39,966 nucleotides of DNA from Lutibacter sp. (GCF_021647475.1 NZ_JAKIUR010000030.1:1-39966), one strand, 5' to 3'; shown: positions 16,063-22,683, counted from the stretch's first letter. Notes: generated by a model from the letters alone, not told the origin. Numbers and translations are program-made.

Positions 16063-16131
16063 GCGAGCGGACTATTATATTTATATTAAACTATATAACA
16101 AAAGGACTTATCTCGCGATAAGTCTTTTTTT
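16063..16131 (+). promoter_or_regulatory. trp attenuator: terminator and candidate antiterminator
   Basis: GACTTATC (16105-16112), loop TCGC, GATAAGTC (16117-16124) and a run of seven T's form an intrinsic terminator 12 bp before the trpE ATG. A candidate antiterminator pairing is GCGAG (16063-16067, right after the leader stop codon) with CTCGC (16112-16116), which overlaps the terminator loop. A ribosome finishing the leader would cover 16063-16067 and allow termination. The pairing was found by eye, not by energy calculation. Confidence 0.8.
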
Positions 16132-16143
16132 ATTTCAACAATA

Positions 16144-17535
16144 ATGAAAAAAATTAAATTTAAAACAATTTCTAAAAAACAATTATCTGATACAGTAACT
16201 CCTGTTGGGTTGTATTCCAAAATTAGGGATAAATATGCCAATAGTTTGTTGTTAGAAAGTTCAGATTATCATAGTAAAGAAGAAAGTTTCACATTCATTT
16301 GTATTGAACCAATTATTACGTTAAAAGCTGATAATAATACGTTTTCATACAATTATAAAAATAAAGAGCTCGATGCAAAAAAGATAAACCGTGATTTTTA
16401 TAACATTTTTGAAACGTATCGTAAAACTATTGAAATTGATTGTGATAAAGCAATAAAATCATACAATGGCTTTTATGGTTATATATCCTATAACTCCATT
16501 CAGTATTTTGAAACAATTAAGTTGAACGCTAAAAAAGCACCTTCTGAAATTCCAGATTTCCAATTCAGTTTTTTCAAATTTATCATTGCCATCAATCATT
16601 TTAATGATGAGTTAACACTTATTGAAAATATTGAAGAAGGTGAAGCATCAAGAATTGAAGAGATTCAAACCTTAATAAATGCACGAACCTATGGTTTGTA
16701 CAAATTTAATGTAAAAGGGAGCGAATCTTCCAATTGTACCGATGAAGATTTTAAAAATAATGTTACAAAAGCAAAACAACATTGCAAGCGAGGTGATGTA
16801 TTTCAGTTAGTATTATCACGTCAGTTTCAACAAAAATTTTCAGGAGATGAATTTAATGTGTACAGAGCGTTACGTTCTATAAATCCATCACCATATTTAT
16901 TTTATTTCGATTATGGAAGTTTTAAATTAATGGGCTCCTCACCAGAAGCTCAAATTAAAATTGATAAAGAAAAAGCCATTATCAACCCAATTGCAGGAAC
17001 ATTTAGGCGAACAGGAGATATGGCAAAAGATATTTTGTTAGGCGATAAATTATCTAAAGACACTAAAGAAAACGCCGAACACGTAATGTTGGTAGATTTG
17101 GCACGAAACGATTTAAGTAAACACGCCAGCAATGTACAAGTAGAGGTTTTTAAAGAAGTGCAGTATTTCAGTCACGTTATTCACTTAGTTTCAACAGTGC
17201 AGGGAAAACCCAAGGGGAGAGCCATTGAAATTGTAGGAGATACATTTCCTGCAGGTACTCTAAGTGGCGCACCAAAATACAAGGCAATGGAATTAATTGA
17301 TAGGTATGAAAATCAAACACGCGGTTTTTATGGCGGAGCTGTTGGGTTTATTGGTTTAGATAATTCAGTAAATTTGGCAATTGCCATTCGTTCTTTTGTA
17401 AGTAAAAACAACACCTTATTCTCTCAGGCAGGAGCCGGAATTGTGATAAATTCTACTGAAGAAGGGGAGTTGCAAGAAGTAAATAACAAATTAGCAGCTT
17501 TAAAAAAAGCATTAATTATGGCATCAACTATTTAG
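16144..17535 (+). CDS. trpE: Anthranilate synthase component I
   Basis: 463 residues. With TrpG it converts chorismate and glutamine to anthranilate, the first step of tryptophan synthesis. The regulatory LLES motif at residues 36-39 suggests Trp feedback inhibition. The chorismate-binding half shows FQLVLSRQF (~220-228), MGSSPEAQ (263-270), NPIAGTFRRTG (281-291), HVMLVDLARND (313-323) and PAGTLSGAPK (369-378). The stop codon TAG forms the first bases of a palindromic repeat (17534-17623), so the present 3' end may have been set by that insertion. Expression is controlled by the attenuator just upstream. Confidence 0.96.
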   Translation: MKKIKFKTISKKQLSDTVTPVGLYSKIRDKYANSLLLESSDYHSKEESFTFICIEPIITLKADNNTFSYNYKNKELDAKKINRDFYNIFETYRKTIEIDCDKAIKSYNGFYGYISYNSIQYFETIKLNAKKAPSEIPDFQFSFFKFIIAINHFNDELTLIENIEEGEASRIEEIQTLINARTYGLYKFNVKGSESSNCTDEDFKNNVTKAKQHCKRGDVFQLVLSRQFQQKFSGDEFNVYRALRSINPSPYLFYFDYGSFKLMGSSPEAQIKIDKEKAIINPIAGTFRRTGDMAKDILLGDKLSKDTKENAEHVMLVDLARNDLSKHASNVQVEVFKEVQYFSHVIHLVSTVQGKPKGRAIEIVGDTFPAGTLSGAPKYKAMELIDRYENQTRGFYGGAVGFIGLDNSVNLAIAIRSFVSKNNTLFSQAGAGIVINSTEEGELQEVNNKLAALKKALIMASTI

Positions 17536-17623
17536 GGCGTTACCGTAAACGGTCGGGCTTTACGCACTCGCTTTTTTGTTGAAAAAACAAAAAGAGCTCA
17601 AACAAAGCTTCAATCCCTAACGC
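17534..17623. repeat. Long palindromic repeat between trpE and trpG (GGGCGTTAC..CCCTAACGC type)
   Basis: The element has inverted ends GCGTTA (17538-17543) and TAACGC (17618-17623), inner hairpins CCGT-AA-ACGG (17543-17552) and CTTTTTTGTT/AACAAAAAG (about 17571-17595), and a GGTCGGGCTTTACGC segment. It differs from the GTCAT type and fills most of the trpE-trpG gap. Its first bases are the trpE stop codon. I recall similar sequences as dispersed intergenic repeats in flavobacteria, but could not check this here. Confidence 0.65.
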
Positions 17624-17655
17624 AAAAAAAGATAAAAAAGACAAAAAGTTAAAAT

Positions 17656-18231
17656 ATGAAAATAATAATCATAGATAATTACGATTCATTTACCTATAAC
17701 TTGGTTCATTTAGTTGAAAATATTACTGGAAAATATCCAGTAGTATTTAGAAATGATGAAATTTCAATAGAAGCCATAAATGAATACGATTTAATTATGT
17801 TGTCACCAGGACCCGGAATTCCTGATGAAGCAGGAATTTTAAAAGAAGTCATAAAAACCTACGCAGGCAAAAAGCCTATTTTTGGAGTTTGTTTGGGTTT
17901 ACAAGCAATAACCGAAGTATTTGGAGGCTCGTTAGAGAATTTAGATTCCGTTTTTCACGGTGTAGCAACCACAATGAAAGTAACTAGTAAGGAAGCTTCC
18001 ATTTATAAAGATATTCCAACAAAATTTGAAGCAGCACGGTATCATTCGTGGATAGCATCTAAAAAAGATTTTCCGTCCGAATTAGAAATAACAGCAGTTG
18101 ATGAATTTGGAGATATTATGAGTTTACAGCATAAAATACACAATATAAGCGCGGTGCAGTTTCATCCAGAATCTATTTTAACACCTTTAGGAGAAAAAAT
18201 AGTTCGTAATTTTATAGAAGCAAATCAATAA
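17656..18231 (+). CDS. trpG: Anthranilate synthase component II (glutamine amidotransferase)
   Basis: 191 residues, the size of a stand-alone subunit. It releases ammonia from glutamine for TrpE. The class I amidotransferase triad is visible: Cys79 in FGVCLGLQ, His170 and Glu172 in QFHPES. The oxyanion region SPGPGIP is at residues 50-56 and the start MKIIIIDNYDSFTYN is typical. PabA-like dual use for folate cannot be excluded from sequence, but the trp operon position favours TrpG. Confidence 0.95.
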   Translation: MKIIIIDNYDSFTYNLVHLVENITGKYPVVFRNDEISIEAINEYDLIMLSPGPGIPDEAGILKEVIKTYAGKKPIFGVCLGLQAITEVFGGSLENLDSVFHGVATTMKVTSKEASIYKDIPTKFEAARYHSWIASKKDFPSELEITAVDEFGDIMSLQHKIHNISAVQFHPESILTPLGEKIVRNFIEANQ

Positions 18232-18242
18232 AGAAAGAGTGG

Positions 18243-18263
18243 CCACTGAGCGGAGTCGAAGTG
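18243..18263. repeat. Short repeat CACTGAGCGGAGTCGAAGTG, copy 1
   Basis: A 20-bp core with CACT/AGTG ends sits 12 bp after the trpG stop. The same core recurs at 20639-20658 between trpC and trpF. It is distinct from the GTCAT type. Confidence 0.75.
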
Positions 18264-18269
18264 AAAAAT

Positions 18270-18422
18270 CGTCATTACGAAGGAGGTACGACTGAAGTAA
18301 TCTTTTCCTTTTAAAGAAATTAAATAAAATCGTCATTACGAAGGAGGTGCGACTGAAGTAATCTCATCATAAAAAGAAAAAATATTAAACAAATTATTTG
18401 AGGAACAACTGAAGCAATCTCT
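18270..18422. repeat. Tandem GTCATTACGA..GAAGTAATCT palindromes in the trpG-trpD gap
   Basis: Two nearly identical copies (18270-18303 and 18331-18365, offset 61 bp) each have ATTAC/GTAAT stems within the GTCAT...ATCT frame; a third partial copy (ACTGAAGCAATCTC) lies at 18408-18422. The second and third are separated by a duplicated piece of the trpD 5' end. Diverged relatives lie at 26530-26615. Confidence 0.8.
18377..18402 (+). repeat. Duplicated fragment of the trpD 5' coding end
   Basis: This stretch matches trpD codons 2-10 (18442-18468) almost exactly (core TATTAAACAAATTATTTGAG). Together with the flanking palindrome ends it forms a tandem duplication, 18352-18407 and 18408-18474. The upstream copy has lost the ATG (TTAGAATG deleted), so it is not translated as a second trpD start. 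Confidence 0.85.
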
Positions 18423-18438
18423 CATAAAAAGAATTAGA

Positions 18439-19428
18439 ATGAAAAAAATATTAAACAAATTATTTGAGCAACAGCGTTTAACAAAACAAGAAGCCAAAGA
18501 TGTACTTTTTCAAATTGCAAATGAAAAGTATAACAATTCTCATTTAGCTTCATTTTTAACGGTGTTTATGATGCGACCAATATCTGTAAATGAATTGGCA
18601 GGTTTTAGAGAAGCCTTGTTAGAATTAGCTATAAAAATAGATTTATCAGAATTCAACACCATTGATTTGTGTGGTACAGGCGGTGATGGTAAAAACACAT
18701 TCAATATTTCTACATTAACATCATTTGTAGTTGCAGGAACAGGAAATAAAGTGGCCAAACATGGAAATTATGGGGTTTCTTCGGTAAGTGGATCTTCAAA
18801 TATGTTAGAATATTTAGGGTATAAATTCACCAATAGCGAGGACACATTAAAAAGTCAGATAGACAAGGCAAATATATGTTTTTTACACGCGCCATTATTT
18901 CACCCAGCAATGAAAGCAGTTGGGCCAGTTCGTAAAGAATTAGGTTTAAAAACCTTTTTCAATATGTTAGGGCCGTTGGTAAATCCAAGCAATCCACAAA
19001 ATCAATTAGTTGGGGTTTTTAATTTGGAAGTAGCCCGAGTTTACAATTATTTATTACAAGAAACTACCAAAAATTATGGCATTATTTATAGTATTGATGG
19101 CTATGATGAAATTTCGCTAACAAGTGCTTTTAAATTATTCACGAAAGAAAATGAACAGCTAATAACACCTGAAAATTTAGGATTAAAAAGGATACAGCAA
19201 TCAGAAATTTTTGGAGGAGATTCTGTAGCAGCATCCGCTAAAATATTTGTATCTATTTTAGAAGGAAATGGAACAGAAGCTCAAAATAATGCAGTGTTGG
19301 CAAACGCGGCATTCGCATTAAAAACAATTGATAATAGCAAATCGTTTGAAGCAGCTTTTGAAGAAGCCAAATCATCATTATTAGGTTTAAAAGCGAAAGA
19401 AAGTTTAAGTAAATTAATTAGGAATTAG
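18439..19428 (+). CDS. trpD: Anthranilate phosphoribosyltransferase
   Basis: 329 residues. Transfers phosphoribose from PRPP to anthranilate. The glycine-rich PRPP site GTGGDG is at residues 79-84, NIST at 89-92, KHGN at 107-110 and the SGSSNMLEYLG helix at 118-127. RKELGLKTFFNMLGPLVNP, a family signature, follows. The ATG at 18439 is preceded by AAAGAATTAGA and gives the normal MKKILNKLFEQQ start; the similar fragment at 18377 lacks an ATG. A GIY-YIG element interrupts the path to trpC. Confidence 0.95.
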   Translation: MKKILNKLFEQQRLTKQEAKDVLFQIANEKYNNSHLASFLTVFMMRPISVNELAGFREALLELAIKIDLSEFNTIDLCGTGGDGKNTFNISTLTSFVVAGTGNKVAKHGNYGVSSVSGSSNMLEYLGYKFTNSEDTLKSQIDKANICFLHAPLFHPAMKAVGPVRKELGLKTFFNMLGPLVNPSNPQNQLVGVFNLEVARVYNYLLQETTKNYGIIYSIDGYDEISLTSAFKLFTKENEQLITPENLGLKRIQQSEIFGGDSVAASAKIFVSILEGNGTEAQNNAVLANAAFALKTIDNSKSFEAAFEEAKSSLLGLKAKESLSKLIRN

Positions 19429-19448
19429 GAATTTATGTTTAAGTAAGT

Positions 19449-19792
19449 GTCATGCTGAACTTGTTTCAGCATCTCATTAATTATGAAAATGAAGTTAAGT
19501 TATGTATACATATTGGCGAATAAATATAGAACTACGTTTTATATAGGCATAACAGGAAATTTAAAAGAAAGAATGATTCAGCATAAAAAGGGTGTAGGTT
19601 CAACATTTACATCAAAATATAATATTAGAGATTTAATTTATTTTGAAGAATTTTCAGATATTAATCAGGCTATTTTAAGAGAGAAACAATTAAAAAATTG
19701 GCACCATGATTGGAAAATTAATTTAATAAAAGTTAAAAACCCAAAATTACAAACGTTAGAAATGTGACACTGAAACAAGTTCAGTGTGACGA
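19449..19792 (+). mobile_element. GIY-YIG nuclease gene bounded by inverted palindromes (candidate mobile cassette)
   Basis: Left palindrome 19449-19475: GTC, stem ATGCTGAA/TTCAGCAT, CTTGT loop, then CTC. Right palindrome 19764-19792 in reverse orientation: stem ACACTGAA/TTCAGTGT, same loop. Between them is only the GIY-YIG gene: its ATG is 8 bp after the left palindrome and its TGA stop lies inside the right one. An internally deleted version of the same arrangement lies at 22537-22671. No obvious target-site duplication was seen. Mobility is inferred, not shown. Confidence 0.65.
19483..19767 (+). CDS. Single-domain GIY-YIG nuclease family protein (UPF0213-like)
   Basis: 94 residues, one domain. 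The family motifs are in order: YVYI at residues 7-10, YIG at 20-22 (FYIGITGNLKERM), the conserved Arg at 30, IYFEE at 52-56 and the REKQLKNW helix at 66-73, whose Glu67 is the likely metal-binding residue. It ends in the usual KNPKLQ tail, and the TGA comes from the palindrome. The domain cuts DNA in homing endonucleases, UvrC and Slx1, but small free-standing members are mostly uncharacterised. It lies between trpD and trpC and has no known role in Trp synthesis. The open frame and intact motifs suggest a functional protein. Confidence 0.88.
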   Translation: MKMKLSYVYILANKYRTTFYIGITGNLKERMIQHKKGVGSTFTSKYNIRDLIYFEEFSDINQAILREKQLKNWHHDWKINLIKVKNPKLQTLEM

Positions 19793-19837
19793 AAGAAAAT
19801 ATGTTAAATAGAATAAATAGAAAGTGATATATAAACA

Positions 19838-20623
19838 ATGACCATACTAGATAAAATAATAGCACACAAAAAGAAAGAAATAGCACAACTAAAAACAGAG
19901 GTTTCCGTTGAGAAATTGGTAAAAAGCCCCAATTTTAAGCGTACGCCAATTTCATTAAAAAAAGCGTTAACAGTTAAAAACTCAACAGGAATTATAGCTG
20001 AATTTAAAAGACAATCCCCTTCAAAAGGTATTATTAATGATAAGGCTGATGTTATAGATGTAACTCAAGGTTATTTAAAAGCTGGCATTGCAGCACAATC
20101 CATTTTAACCGATATTCATTTTTTTGGAGGAAGTATTTTAGATGTAATGCAGGCAAGAACAGTAAATGAAACAACACCTATTTTAAGAAAAGATTTTATT
20201 GTTGACGGATTTCAAATTGTGGAGGCTAAAGCCATTGGTGCTGATGCTATTTTGTTAATTGCAACATATTTAACAAAAGAAGAATTGAAAAATTATGGCA
20301 AATTAGCCGAAGATTTGGGATTGGAAGTATTGTATGAAGTGCACAGCAAAGAAGAGTTAGATAAAATAGAACTGGATACTAAAATTATTGGAATTAACAA
20401 TCGGAATTTAAAAACCTTTGAGGTAGATTTAGAACATTCAATTGAGTTAGCTAGTCAAATTCCTGAGAATTGTATTAAAGTTTCAGAAAGTGGAATTAGT
20501 AATCCAAGAGTAATAATCGGACTGAAAGAATATGGTTTTCAAGGCTTTTTAATTGGAGAAAATTTTATGAAAACAGAAGATCCTGGACTGGCTTGCCAGG
20601 CTTTTATATCACAAATTAGATAA
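19838..20623 (+). CDS. trpC: Indole-3-glycerol phosphate synthase
   Basis: 261 residues. Closes the ring of CdRP to form indole-3-glycerol phosphate. Family blocks: start TILDKIIAHKKKEI, IIAEFKRQSPSKG (Glu55, Lys57) at residues 52-64, the RKDFIVDGFQI block containing the catalytic Lys region, GADAILLIA, VLYEVHS, GINNRNL and SESGI. It is a free-standing enzyme, not fused to TrpF as in enterobacteria. The ATG is 45 bp downstream of the GIY-YIG cassette's right palindrome. Confidence 0.96.
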   Translation: MTILDKIIAHKKKEIAQLKTEVSVEKLVKSPNFKRTPISLKKALTVKNSTGIIAEFKRQSPSKGIINDKADVIDVTQGYLKAGIAAQSILTDIHFFGGSILDVMQARTVNETTPILRKDFIVDGFQIVEAKAIGADAILLIATYLTKEELKNYGKLAEDLGLEVLYEVHSKEELDKIELDTKIIGINNRNLKTFEVDLEHSIELASQIPENCIKVSESGISNPRVIIGLKEYGFQGFLIGENFMKTEDPGLACQAFISQIR

Positions 20624-20635
20624 AAAGAAAACGAA

Positions 20636-20660
20636 GGACACTGAGCGGAGTCGAAGTGTG
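20636..20660. repeat. Short repeat CACTGAGCGGAGTCGAAGTG, copy 2
   Basis: The same core as at 18243-18263 but with one more stem pair at each end (ACACT...AGTGT), just after the trpC stop in the trpC-trpF gap. The outer bases are paired in both copies although they differ, suggesting a folded unit. Confidence 0.75.
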
Positions 20661-20707
20661 ATTTTAACTCTTACTGAATCACCAAAAAAAATTAAATAAG
20701 ATAAAAA

Positions 20708-21355
20708 ATGAAAATAAAAGTTTGTGGAATGCGAGATCAAGAGAATGTTTCAAGCTTGTTAGCTTTGAAACCAGATTTTGTAGGGTTTATATTTTACAAT
20801 AAATCAAAGCGTTTTGTGTCGGATTTTCCACAAGTAAAATTTCCTTCAACTATTAAAAAAGTTGGTGTTTTTGTAAATGAAACTATTAAGGTAATACTTG
20901 AAAGAGTTAAAAAACACCAATTAGATATTGTTCAATTACATGGGAATGAAACTCCAGAATACTGTATTAAAATAAAAAAACGTCATTCTGAACTTGTTTC
21001 AGAATCTCACTCAATAGAAATTATAAAAGCATTTTCTGTTGATGAAAATTTTAATTTTCATTCAATAGCTGAATATGAAAACAGTTGTAATTATTTTTTA
21101 TTTGATACCAAAGGGAAAAATTATGGAGGAAATGGTATCAAATTTAATTGGGAAATACTTCAAAATTATAAAGGGAAAGTTCCGTTTTTATTAAGTGGAG
21201 GTATTTCAAAAGAAGATAGTACAGAAATCTTGTCATTCCTAAGCAGGCAGGAATCTAAATTATGCATTGGAATTGATATAAACAGTGGGTTTGAAATAGA
21301 ACCAGGATTAAAAAATATAGAAGAAATTAAAGAATTTAAAGACAGTTTGACATGA
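20708..21355 (+). CDS. trpF: Phosphoribosylanthranilate isomerase with two repeat-derived insertions
   Basis: 215 residues. Isomerises phosphoribosylanthranilate to CdRP. The catalytic pair of the family is present: Cys6 in KVCGMRD and Asp133 in FDTKG; IVQLHGNE, LLSGGI and GIDINSGFE are also normal. Two stretches do not fit. Residues 92-102 (RHSELVSESHS) are encoded by a palindromic repeat at 20981-21008, and residues ~176-183 (SFLSRQES) by another at 21232-21256. Both keep the frame and all motifs survive, so the enzyme is probably active. The gene overlaps trpB by 4 bp (ATGA), indicating translational coupling. Confidence 0.93.
   Translation: MKIKVCGMRDQENVSSLLALKPDFVGFIFYNKSKRFVSDFPQVKFPSTIKKVGVFVNETIKVILERVKKHQLDIVQLHGNETPEYCIKIKKRHSELVSESHSIEIIKAFSVDENFNFHSIAEYENSCNYFLFDTKGKNYGGNGIKFNWEILQNYKGKVPFLLSGGISKEDSTEILSFLSRQESKLCIGIDINSGFEIEPGLKNIEEIKEFKDSLT
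20981..21008. repeat. Palindromic repeat inserted within the trpF coding frame (CTTGT-loop type)
   Basis: It reads CGTC, stem ATTCTGAA, loop CTTGT, stem TTCAGAAT, then CTC. It is the same family as 19449, 19764 and 22643 but with TT/AA in the variable stem pairs. In trpF it encodes RHSELVSES starting exactly at codon 92. Confidence 0.85.
21232..21256. repeat. Second palindromic repeat within trpF (ATTCCT..AGGAAT type)
   Basis: GTCATTCCT, then AAGCAGGC, then AGGAATCT. It resembles the intact copy at 7733-7757 read in reverse, with a few changes between the arms. It encodes SFLSRQES, where TrpF homologues normally have a short helix-strand turn before the GIDINSG block. Confidence 0.7.
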
Positions 21356-22530
21356 ATTATTTTGTAGATAAAAATGGATATTACGGTCAGTTTGGTGGTG
21401 CTTTTATTCCAGAGCTATTATATCCAAATGTAAAAGAACTAGAAGATAATTATTTAAAAATATTAGAATCAGAATCTTTTAAAAAAGAATTTAAAGAGTT
21501 ATTAGATAATTATGTTGGAAGACCAACACCATTGTATTTAGCCAAACGGTTATCAGAAAAATACGGAGCAACTATTTATTTAAAACGTGAAGATTTATGT
21601 CATACAGGAGCACATAAAATTAATAATACTATTGGACAAATATTGGTTGCCAAAAAACTAGGTAAAAAACGAATTATTGCTGAAACAGGAGCTGGGCAAC
21701 ACGGCGTTGCAACAGCTACGGTTTGTGCTTTAATGAATTTGGAATGTGTTGTTTTTATGGGAGAAGTTGATATTAAACGTCAGGCTCCAAATGTAGCTCG
21801 AATGAAAATGTTAGGAGCAAAAGTGGTTCCAGCTAAAAGTGGAAGTAAAACATTAAAAGATGCCACCAATGAAGCTATTCGTGATTGGATTGGAAACCCT
21901 GCGGATACATATTATTTAATTGGTTCCGTGGTTGGTCCACATCCTTATCCTGATATGGTAGCGCGCTTGCAATCTATTATCAGTAAAGAAATGAAAGAAC
22001 AATTATTGGAACAAACAGGGAATGAAAATCCGGATATGATAATTGCTTGTGTAGGTGGTGGAAGTAATGCAGCAGGAGCATTTTATCATTATTTAGATAA
22101 TGAAGATGTAAAATTAATAGCTGTTGAAGCAGCTGGTTTAGGCGTTTATAGTGGCCAATCAGCGGCTACCTCACAATTGGGTGATGTTGGGGTTTTACAC
22201 GGAAGTAAAACTATTTTAATGCAAGATGAATACGGACAAGTAACAGAACCTTATTCCATTTCAGCAGGATTAGATTATCCGGGAATTGGACCTTTACATG
22301 CGTATTTGCATGAAAGTAAACGAGCAGTATTTATGAATGCTACCGATCAGGAAGCTTTAGATTCCGCTTACGAATTAACAAAAACAGAAGGAATTATTCC
22401 TGCACTTGAATCGGCACATGCATTAGCGGTTTTGCCTAAAATGAAATTTAAAAAGGAGCAAGTAATTGTCATTAATTTATCTGGAAGAGGCGATAAGGAT
22501 TTAGAAACTTATATAACACATTTAAAATAA
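21352..22530 (+). CDS. trpB: Tryptophan synthase beta subunit
   Basis: 392 residues, usual length. PLP enzyme joining indole and serine to tryptophan. The start GYYGQFGGAFIPELLYPN is typical; PLP-binding Lys89 is in HTGAHKINN, the phosphate loop is CVGGGSNAAG and the C-terminal NLSGRGDKD is intact. It starts inside the end of trpF (ATGA overlap) and is separated from trpA by a 153-bp spacer containing a decayed GIY-YIG cassette. Confidence 0.97.
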   Translation: MNYFVDKNGYYGQFGGAFIPELLYPNVKELEDNYLKILESESFKKEFKELLDNYVGRPTPLYLAKRLSEKYGATIYLKREDLCHTGAHKINNTIGQILVAKKLGKKRIIAETGAGQHGVATATVCALMNLECVVFMGEVDIKRQAPNVARMKMLGAKVVPAKSGSKTLKDATNEAIRDWIGNPADTYYLIGSVVGPHPYPDMVARLQSIISKEMKEQLLEQTGNENPDMIIACVGGGSNAAGAFYHYLDNEDVKLIAVEAAGLGVYSGQSAATSQLGDVGVLHGSKTILMQDEYGQVTEPYSISAGLDYPGIGPLHAYLHESKRAVFMNATDQEALDSAYELTKTEGIIPALESAHALAVLPKMKFKKEQVIVINLSGRGDKDLETYITHLK

Positions 22531-22536
22531 TATTTA

Positions 22537-22671
22537 GTCATGCTGTTCCGATAGTTATCGGAATTGTTTCAGCATTTTATATTAAAAATAAGAGATAGAG
22601 TTATGTGTATATATTAACAAATAAAAATAGTACAAATCTAATGAGACCCTGAAATAAGTTCAGGGTGACGA
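22537..22671 (+). mobile_element. Internally deleted GIY-YIG cassette (decayed relic) between trpB and trpA
   Basis: Left palindrome at 22537-22575 (GTCATGCTG ... TTTCAGCAT) carries a nested perfect palindrome TTCCGATA-GT-TATCGGAA. Right palindrome at 22643-22671 in reverse orientation has stem ACCCTGAA/TTCAGGGT. Between them is a 54-bp reading frame with the first codons of a GIY-YIG gene joined to a tail that stops inside the right palindrome. The order of parts equals the intact cassette at 19449-19792. About 200 bp of the nuclease gene is missing. It resembles a non-autonomous derivative of a mobile element. Confidence 0.7.
22599..22652 (+). pseudogene. GIY-YIG nuclease gene remnant
   Basis: In the frame starting at 22599 it reads SYVYILTNKNSTNLMRP and then stops at 22650-22652 within the right palindrome. 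SYVYILTNKN is the standard N-terminal strand of small GIY-YIG proteins and matches SYVYILANKY of the intact gene at both protein and DNA level. The YIG motif and everything up to the tail is deleted, and there is no ATG in place. Confidence 0.75.
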
Positions 22672-22683
22672 AAAATAATTATT

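Noticed and set aside
20981..21256. Frameshift or pseudogene in trpF
   Set aside because: The odd peptides keep the frame, catalytic residues lie before, between and after them, and the gene is coupled to an intact trpB.
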